Below, in pieces: positions 59,276-64,000 of a stretch of 64,000 nucleotides of DNA. Source of the DNA: Salarchaeum japonicum_A (GTDB lineage: Archaea > Halobacteriota > Halobacteria > Halobacteriales > Halobacteriaceae); NCBI RefSeq assembly GCF_049705945.1, contig NZ_JBNAMV010000004.1, positions 930,001-994,000 on the forward strand. The letters are read 5' to 3'. Below the pieces are notes generated by a model. It was not told the DNA's origin. It was given only the letters and a program-made list of their open reading frames with translations, and did not search any database. Made by a program: the position numbers and the translations under genes. Numbering within the stretch: the first letter of the stretch is position 1; every line of letters starts with the position of its first letter.

Positions 59276-60412
59276 TTAGAACTCGCTGACGTCGCCGTTG
59301 CGGCGCATCAGGTAGAGGAAGTACGGGCCGCCGATGAGGCCGGTGACGATGCCGACGGGGACCTGGACGGGCATCAGCGCGAGACGTGCGACCACGTCGG
59401 CGACAACGACCAGGGCGGGCCCGAGGAAGAGGGACCCGAGGACGAGCCGTCGGTAGTCGCTGCCGACGACGGTGCGGACGGCGTGCGGGACGACGAGGCC
59501 GACGAACCCGACGAGGCCCGCGACGGACACCGCGGTCGCGGCGGCGAGGATGGCGAGCGTGGACACGCCGAACCGAACGAGTTCGACCGGCATGCCGAGC
59601 GAGCGCGCCGTGTCCTCGCCGAGCAGGAGGACGTTCAGGTGGCGGGCGGCGAGGAAGATGGCGGGCACGACGAACAGCGTGGGGAGCGCGGCGAGGCGGA
59701 ACTGCTCCCAGTCGACGCCGGTGAGTGAGCCGGTCGTCCACGCGATTGCGGTCTTCACGGCGGCGGTACTGTCGAGGAAGTAGAAGAGGCCGGTCTGGAG
59801 AGACTGGAAGATGGTCGCGACGATGACGCCGGCGAGGACGAGACGAACGGGGCTCGTGCCGCCCTGCCAGGCGATAGCGTACACGAGGAAGAACGCGAGC
59901 GCGCCGCCGACCGCGGCGGCGAACGGGAGCGCGGAGAACTGGATGCCGACAACGGGGAGGACGATGTACGCGCTGGAGAAGAACACGAGCGTGAGGAGGA
60001 CCGCGAGGCCCGCGCCGCCGCTGACGCCGAGGATGTAGGGGCTCGCGAGTTCGTTGCGCGTGACGGCCTGGAACACCGCGCCGGAGATAGCGAGGTTCAT
60101 GCCGACGAGGATGCCGATGAACACGCGCGGCATCCGGAGGTTCCAGACGATGACCTGGGGTGTCGTCATCCACTCGGGGAACTCGTTGCCGAGCAGGGCG
60201 GCGGACCACACGTCCGGATTGAAGAGGATGCGTGGGTTGGTCACGACCGAGACCGTCTGCGCGACGGTCATGTCGTAGGACCCGAACCAGACCTGGACGA
60301 AACCGGAAGCGAGCACGGCGAGGAGGCTGCCGGCGATGAGCGTCAGGAGGCGCTTATCGCGCGGCGCGACCAACGAGCGAATCGACTCCCGCGTACTCGT
60401 TTCGTTACTCAT
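59276..60412 (-). CDS. iron ABC transporter permease (FecCD type)
   Basis: 378-residue permease with about nine or ten helices. The family blocks are RMPRVFIGILVGMNLAISGA, NELASPYILGVSGGAGLAVL and GFVGLVVPHAVR. Start ATG 60412 (MSNETSTRES); an upstream ATG at 60430 is in frame but lies nearer the operator. Together with the ATPase below it forms the importer. Confidence 0.93.
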   Translation of the reverse strand: MSNETSTRESIRSLVAPRDKRLLTLIAGSLLAVLASGFVQVWFGSYDMTVAQTVSVVTNPRILFNPDVWSAALLGNEFPEWMTTPQVIVWNLRMPRVFIGILVGMNLAISGAVFQAVTRNELASPYILGVSGGAGLAVLLTLVFFSSAYIVLPVVGIQFSALPFAAAVGGALAFFLVYAIAWQGGTSPVRLVLAGVIVATIFQSLQTGLFYFLDSTAAVKTAIAWTTGSLTGVDWEQFRLAALPTLFVVPAIFLAARHLNVLLLGEDTARSLGMPVELVRFGVSTLAILAAATAVSVAGLVGFVGLVVPHAVRTVVGSDYRRLVLGSLFLGPALVVVADVVARLALMPVQVPVGIVTGLIGGPYFLYLMRRNGDVSEF

Positions 60413-60476
60413 CGAGCGACCTCCATGCATAGGATGTCACTCGTCGGCTGGTTCGCGTCATCTACCCCAGAGAAGA

Positions 60477-60490
60477 TTAGGGCTACCTAA
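60477..60490. promoter_or_regulatory. TTAGG-gcta-CCTAA palindrome (DtxR-type iron box) upstream of the permease
   Basis: Perfect 5-bp inverted repeat with a 4-bp spacer, flanked by partial symmetry (agat...atct). It lies 65 bp upstream of the permease start, in the 89-bp gap between the binding-protein stop and the permease start. Similar to DtxR/SirR binding-site consensus. Confidence 0.7.
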
Positions 60491-60501
60491 ATCTGTTGCG
60501 G

Positions 60502-61644
60502 TTAGATGTTCCCGTTCGCGATGTCGGAGACGCGCTGCGGGTCGTAGAGCTGCTCGTCGACGTCGTAGAGCTGTTCCGCCGCGCGCTGCGTCACGACGAG
60601 GTTCGAAATCGGGCCCTGGTAGAGCGGGCCGCCGCGGTACACGTCGCCGTTCTGGACGGCCGTGAGCTGGCTCGCTGTGTTGTCGGACTCCATCGGCGCG
60701 ACGACGGACTCCTGGAACTCGTCGGCGGTCTTGCTCTCGTGACCGCGAATCATGAGCGCGTCCGGGTCCACCTCGAGCAGGGTCTCGTAGTCGATCTCGC
60801 CGCGCCCGGAGTGGAAGTCCTGGACGTCCGTCTCCGCGAGCGCGTCCCGAACGTTCAGGTCGCGCCACTGCTTGTAGCTCGTGCCGTCACCCACGAGGTA
60901 GGGGTAGAACGAGGAGGCGGACGCCGGCCAGAGGATGGCGATGCGCGGGCGTTCCGAGTCCGACGTGGGGACGAAGTCGAGGTTCGACTGGAACTCCTCG
61001 TGCAGGCTCGCGAACGCCTCGTAGCGCTCCTGCTGCTGAAAGACCTGCGCGACCTTCTCGAACGCCTCGTACAGCGTGTAGTACCGGTAGTCGTGCCAGG
61101 GGTACGTCTGAGAGAAGATGGAGTTCCCGAGGATGGGCGCGACGCCGTTCGCTATCTCGTCCACGTCGGCCTGCTTCCACCCGAAGCGGTTGATGAGGAA
61201 GTTCGGGTCGTACACCTGCACGTCGATGCCGTGTTTCTGTTCAAGCGCGTAGAACCGTTCCTTCGAGATGCCGTCCTGGTAGAGCGAGATGGTATCGCTC
61301 TTGTCTACGGACACATCGGGAATTTCGTCGTAGTAGTTCGTGTGCCAGCGGTTCGCGAGCCAGAGCGCCTTCGGCTCCTCGACGCCGAGCGCGAGCCCCA
61401 TGTCGGCGTAACTGCCGTTGTTCGCGATCCAGGTTTCGGGAACGGACTCGAACGTCACCTCACCCGTCGGCACCATCGACACCGAGTACGGGGTGCTGGA
61501 CTGCGTGGTCGTCTCCTTGGTGGTGGTCGAATCGGTAGTCGGTTGTGTCGTCGTGCTGGTGGTCGAGTCGCCGCTACTCTGACAGCCCGCGAGGGCAGCG
61601 CCGAGCACAGCACCGGTCGTGCCGAGGAACTTCCGTCGATCCAT
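60502..61644 (-). CDS. iron ABC transporter substrate-binding lipoprotein
   Basis: 380-residue secreted binding protein. The leader MDRRKFLGTTGAVLGAAL carries a twin-arginine motif and the lipobox AALAGCQSS (Cys 21); a Thr/Ser-rich linker follows. Two lobes typical of FecB/FepB-like proteins include DKSDTISLYQDGISKERFYA and GDGTSYKQWRDLNVRDALAE. Acts outside the membrane, feeding siderophore-bound iron to the permease. Its ligand is unknown. Confidence 0.9.
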   Translation of the reverse strand: MDRRKFLGTTGAVLGAALAGCQSSGDSTTSTTTQPTTDSTTTKETTTQSSTPYSVSMVPTGEVTFESVPETWIANNGSYADMGLALGVEEPKALWLANRWHTNYYDEIPDVSVDKSDTISLYQDGISKERFYALEQKHGIDVQVYDPNFLINRFGWKQADVDEIANGVAPILGNSIFSQTYPWHDYRYYTLYEAFEKVAQVFQQQERYEAFASLHEEFQSNLDFVPTSDSERPRIAILWPASASSFYPYLVGDGTSYKQWRDLNVRDALAETDVQDFHSGRGEIDYETLLEVDPDALMIRGHESKTADEFQESVVAPMESDNTASQLTAVQNGDVYRGGPLYQGPISNLVVTQRAAEQLYDVDEQLYDPQRVSDIANGNI

Positions 61645-61648
61645 ACTC

Positions 61649-61666
61649 GTTTAGGTTGGCCTAAAC
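61649..61666. promoter_or_regulatory. GTTTAGG-ttgg-CCTAAAC iron box at the binding-protein start
   Basis: Perfect 7-bp inverted repeat with a 4-bp spacer, ending 5 bp from the ATG at 61644, so a bound repressor would block transcription or its start. An additional half-site CCTAAAC lies at 61695-61701. Matches the box at 60477. Confidence 0.75.
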
Positions 61667-61715
61667 GGTAAGAAACCTCCGGTTTTTCGGCGGGCCTAAA
61701 CGGTGAGGACGGGAA

Positions 61716-61723
61716 CTTTTAAG
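61716..61723. promoter_or_regulatory. CTTTTAAG TATA-like element, possibly bidirectional
   Basis: Self-complementary AT-rich octamer in a GC-rich gap. For the + strand it predicts a start near 61746, just at the ATG of the short leader ORF; for the - strand a start near 61693, at the CCTAAAC half-site. Confidence 0.5.
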
Positions 61724-61747
61724 CACGCACGTCCGCACGATTCGGGT

Positions 61748-61780
61748 ATGCGCGTCGCTCTCTCGGTAGTACGTGGATAA
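61748..61780 (+). CDS. valine-rich 10-codon leader ORF upstream of valS
   Basis: Reads MRVALSVVRG and stops at TAA 61778-61780. Three of ten residues are Val (codons GTC, GTA, GTA). Its ATG falls where the TATA-like element at 61716 predicts the transcript start, so it would be a leaderless short ORF. The valS ATG is 57 bp beyond its stop. It may sense valyl-tRNA supply or simply be chance; no terminator-type T tract follows. Confidence 0.35.
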   Translation: MRVALSVVRG

Positions 61781-61837
61781 GCCCCTCGTTTCTGACGCGC
61801 GGACCGCCCACGACCGACCAGCGACGACTCTCAAGTC

Positions 61838-64000
61838 ATGACAGACGTTCCAGCGGACTACGACCCCGACGAACTCGAACCGCGCCTCCAAGAGCGATGG
61901 CTCGACGAGGAAACCTACGCATACGACGGTGACGCCGACACCGCGTACGTCATCGACACGCCGCCGCCCTACCCCACGGGCAACCTCCACATCGGGCACG
62001 CGCTCGGCTGGAGCTACATGGACTTCGCCGCGCGCTACCATCGCCTCCAGGGCCGCGACGTGCTCTTCCCGCAGGGCTGGGACTGCCACGGACTCCCGAC
62101 CGAAGTGAAGGTCGAGGAGAACGAGGACATCCACCGAACTGACGTGTCCCGCCAGGAGTTCCGCGACCTCTGCATCGACCACACGAACACCCAGATCGCG
62201 TCGATGAAGCAGACGATGCAGGAACTCGGGTTCAGTCAGGACTGGAACCACGAGTTCCGAACGATGAACCCCGAGTACTGGGGGAAGACCCAGCACTCGT
62301 TCACCGAGATGGCGGACCAGGGGATGGTCTATCGCGACGAACACCCCGTGAACTGGTGTCCGCGCTGCGAGACCGCTATCGCGGACGCCGAAGTCGAACC
62401 CGTCGACCGCGACGGCACCCTCCACTACGTCACGTTCCCCGGTGTGGACAACGACGACCTCGAAATCGCGACCACGCGCCCCGAACTGATGGCCGCGTGT
62501 GTCGCGGTGGCCGTTCATCCCGACGACGAGCGCTACGACGGCCGGGAGAACGACACGTTCGAGGTGCCGTTGTTCGGCCACGAAGTCGGCATCATCGAGG
62601 ACGAGGAAGTCGACCCCGACTTCGGGTCCGGCGCGGTGATGATCTGTACGTTCGGGGACAAGCAGGACGTGGACTGGTGGGCCGAGTACGACCTCGACCT
62701 GCGCGCCGTCTTCACCGAGGACGGCCACCTGAACGAGGACGCCGGCGACTACGCCGGCCTCACCATCGAGGACGCGAAGGAAGCCATCGCCGACGACCTC
62801 GACGCCGAGGGCTACCTGAACGACACCGAACCCGTCGAACAGTCGGTGGGCGCGTGCTGGCGGTGTGACACGCCCATCGAGATTCTCTCGAAGGAACAGT
62901 GGTTCGTCGAGGTCGACGAGGACCTCGTGCTCGACCTCGCGGAGGACGTCGAGTGGATTCCCGACCACATGCACGACCGCCTCGTGGACTGGGCGGAGGG
63001 CATGGAGTGGGACTGGGTCATCAGCCGCCAGCGCGTGTTCGCGACGCCGATTCCCGCGTGGGAGTGCGACGACTGCGGACACTGGCACATCGCGGACGCC
63101 GCCGAGACGCCCGTCGACCCCACCGAGGAGGACCCCGCGGTCGGGAGTTGCCCCGAATGCGATTCCTCGAACTGGACGGGCGAGACCGACGTGATGGACA
63201 CGTGGATGGACTCCTCCATCACGCCCCTCCACATCTCGGGCTGGCCCGAGGAGGTCGGCCTCGACGAGTTCGAACCCGTGAGCCTGCGGCCGCAAGGCCA
63301 CGACATCATCCGAACGTGGGCGTTCTACACGCTCCTCCGCACCGGCGCGCTCACCGACGAGAAGCCGTGGGAGGACATCCTCGTCAACGGCATGGTGTTC
63401 GGGCCGGACGGGAACAAGATGAGCAAGAGCCGCGGCAACGTCGTCGCGCCCGACGACGCCGTCGACGAGTACTCCGCGGACGCGCTCCGGCAGGCGCTCG
63501 CGCTCGGCGGACAGCCCGGGAGCGACGTGCAGTTCCAGTGGAAGGAAGCGAAGTCCGCGAGCCGCTTCCTCACGAAACTCTGGAACATCTTCCAGTTCGC
63601 GAGCGGGCACTTCGACGAGGACACGCCCGATATCGACGCGCCCGCGTACCGGGACGCCGACGACTGGATACTCTCCAAACTCACGCGGGTCGCGGACGAT
63701 ATGGAAGCCGAGATGGAGGCGTACCGGTTCGACTCGGCGCTCCGCGAACTCCGCGAGTTCGCGTGGAACGACCTCGCGGACGACTACGTCGAGCTCGCGA
63801 AGGGCCGCCTCTACAACGGCCGACCCGGCGAACGCGACGCCGCGCGGCACGCGCTCTACACGACCGTCTCCGCGGTCACGCGAATGCTCGCGCCGTTCAG
63901 CCCGCACCTCGCCGAAGAGATCTGGACGTACCTCCCCGGCACCGAGGGTAGCGTTCACAACGCCGACTGGCCGGACCTCGACCACTACGACGAGAACGCC
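61838..64000 (+). CDS. valS: valine-tRNA ligase (partial, C-terminus off the window)
   Basis: 721 residues are seen of about 870-900. The HIGH motif is PTGNLHIGHALG, the KMSKS motif is NKMSKSRGNV, and the editing domain (ATTRPELMAACVAVAVHPDD) lies between. Zinc-finger cysteines are in NWCPRCETAIADAE and ECDDCGHWH. Anticodon-binding helices begin near residue 620. Start ATG 61838 (MTDVPADYDPDELEPRLQ). Confidence 0.96.
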   Translation, partial: MTDVPADYDPDELEPRLQERWLDEETYAYDGDADTAYVIDTPPPYPTGNLHIGHALGWSYMDFAARYHRLQGRDVLFPQGWDCHGLPTEVKVEENEDIHRTDVSRQEFRDLCIDHTNTQIASMKQTMQELGFSQDWNHEFRTMNPEYWGKTQHSFTEMADQGMVYRDEHPVNWCPRCETAIADAEVEPVDRDGTLHYVTFPGVDNDDLEIATTRPELMAACVAVAVHPDDERYDGRENDTFEVPLFGHEVGIIEDEEVDPDFGSGAVMICTFGDKQDVDWWAEYDLDLRAVFTEDGHLNEDAGDYAGLTIEDAKEAIADDLDAEGYLNDTEPVEQSVGACWRCDTPIEILSKEQWFVEVDEDLVLDLAEDVEWIPDHMHDRLVDWAEGMEWDWVISRQRVFATPIPAWECDDCGHWHIADAAETPVDPTEEDPAVGSCPECDSSNWTGETDVMDTWMDSSITPLHISGWPEEVGLDEFEPVSLRPQGHDIIRTWAFYTLLRTGALTDEKPWEDILVNGMVFGPDGNKMSKSRGNVVAPDDAVDEYSADALRQALALGGQPGSDVQFQWKEAKSASRFLTKLWNIFQFASGHFDEDTPDIDAPAYRDADDWILSKLTRVADDMEAEMEAYRFDSALRELREFAWNDLADDYVELAKGRLYNGRPGERDAARHALYTTVSAVTRMLAPFSPHLAEEIWTYLPGTEGSVHNADWPDLDHYDENA

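Noticed and set aside
61781..61837. Intrinsic terminator or T-box in the valS leader
   Set aside because: Only a small GCGG-a-CCGC hairpin and no T tract or T-box sequence; attenuation, if any, must use another mechanism.
1..64000. CRISPR arrays, rRNA genes, insertion sequences
   Set aside because: No regularly spaced repeats, rRNA sequence or transposase was seen on reading the window.

Overview
The window is a GC-rich chromosomal segment from a haloarchaeon (class Halobacteria). The translated proteins are strongly acidic. Several markers are archaeal or haloarchaeal: a PINA-type ATPase, ABCE1/Rli1, Sec61-beta, eIF1/SUI1, archaemetzincin, NOG1, coenzyme F420 genes (npdG, cofE, a mer-like reductase), DUF5809/DUF5810 proteins, two DUF7344-type winged-helix membrane proteins and Tat-type lipoprotein signals. 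Genes are tightly packed with many ATGA/GTGA overlaps, and several starts look leaderless. One tRNA gene, tRNA-Arg(CCG), is present. There is no rRNA, no CRISPR array and no recognisable insertion sequence. Both ends cut genes: an M20 peptidase on the left and valS on the right.

Layout. 1-7.3 kb: M20 peptidase (partial), a membrane glycosyltransferase, PINA, an orphan MalK/PotA-type ABC ATPase overlapping a SAM hydrolase, TatA and a DUF7344 regulator. 7.3-15.2 kb: the most unusual region. It holds a second DUF7344 regulator in an operon with a Cys-rich membrane protein and, divergently, four TasA/CalY-like (SipW-dependent type) secreted subunits, one carrying a von Willebrand A domain. These are followed by an ER-type signal peptidase and a sequon-rich stalk protein with a SipW-type N-terminus. 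It reads as a self-contained surface-fibre or bundling-pilus locus. 15.3-20 kb: a ribosome-recycling and rescue group (EMC6-like, Rli1/ABCE1, aVms1/aRF1-like, HflX). 20-31 kb: housekeeping genes (archaemetzincin, UPF0146, HAD, OsmC, NpdG, DHA2 exporter, thioredoxin, Sec61-beta, PdxT-BFN-HisE operon, NOG1, DUF389, SIMPL lipoprotein, EngB). 31-39.5 kb: D-2-hydroxyacid dehydrogenase, a Nudix-eIF2B fusion, CofE and Mer-like reductase, then a MoxR-DUF58-transglutaminase operon running into sui1.

39.8-50.7 kb: rhodanese, Nudix, a DtxR-family regulator, DUF5809/5810, RimI, aconitase, YeiH, dut, a lipoprotein, a histidine kinase, a VOC dioxygenase and a phospholipase/carboxylesterase. 50.9-52.4 kb: an AT-richer island with one membrane protein next to tRNA-Arg, the best candidate for horizontally acquired DNA. 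52.5-60.4 kb: CHY zinc finger, MATE exporter, DJ-1/PfpI, 6-phosphogluconate dehydrogenase, an ABC exporter and an iron-siderophore ABC importer. The importer's operons have TTAGG-N4-CCTAA palindromes resembling DtxR-family iron boxes. The window closes with valS, preceded by a 10-codon valine-rich short ORF placed where a leaderless transcript would begin.

How the parts connect. The fibre cluster shares TAGG/CCTA half-sites between the regulator promoter and the subunit promoters. The DtxR-like protein at 40.8 kb is a plausible controller of the iron-transport boxes at 60-61.7 kb. The Rli1-Vms1-HflX run suggests a stalled-ribosome rescue module. All functional statements come from reading motifs and gene order; no database search was run.
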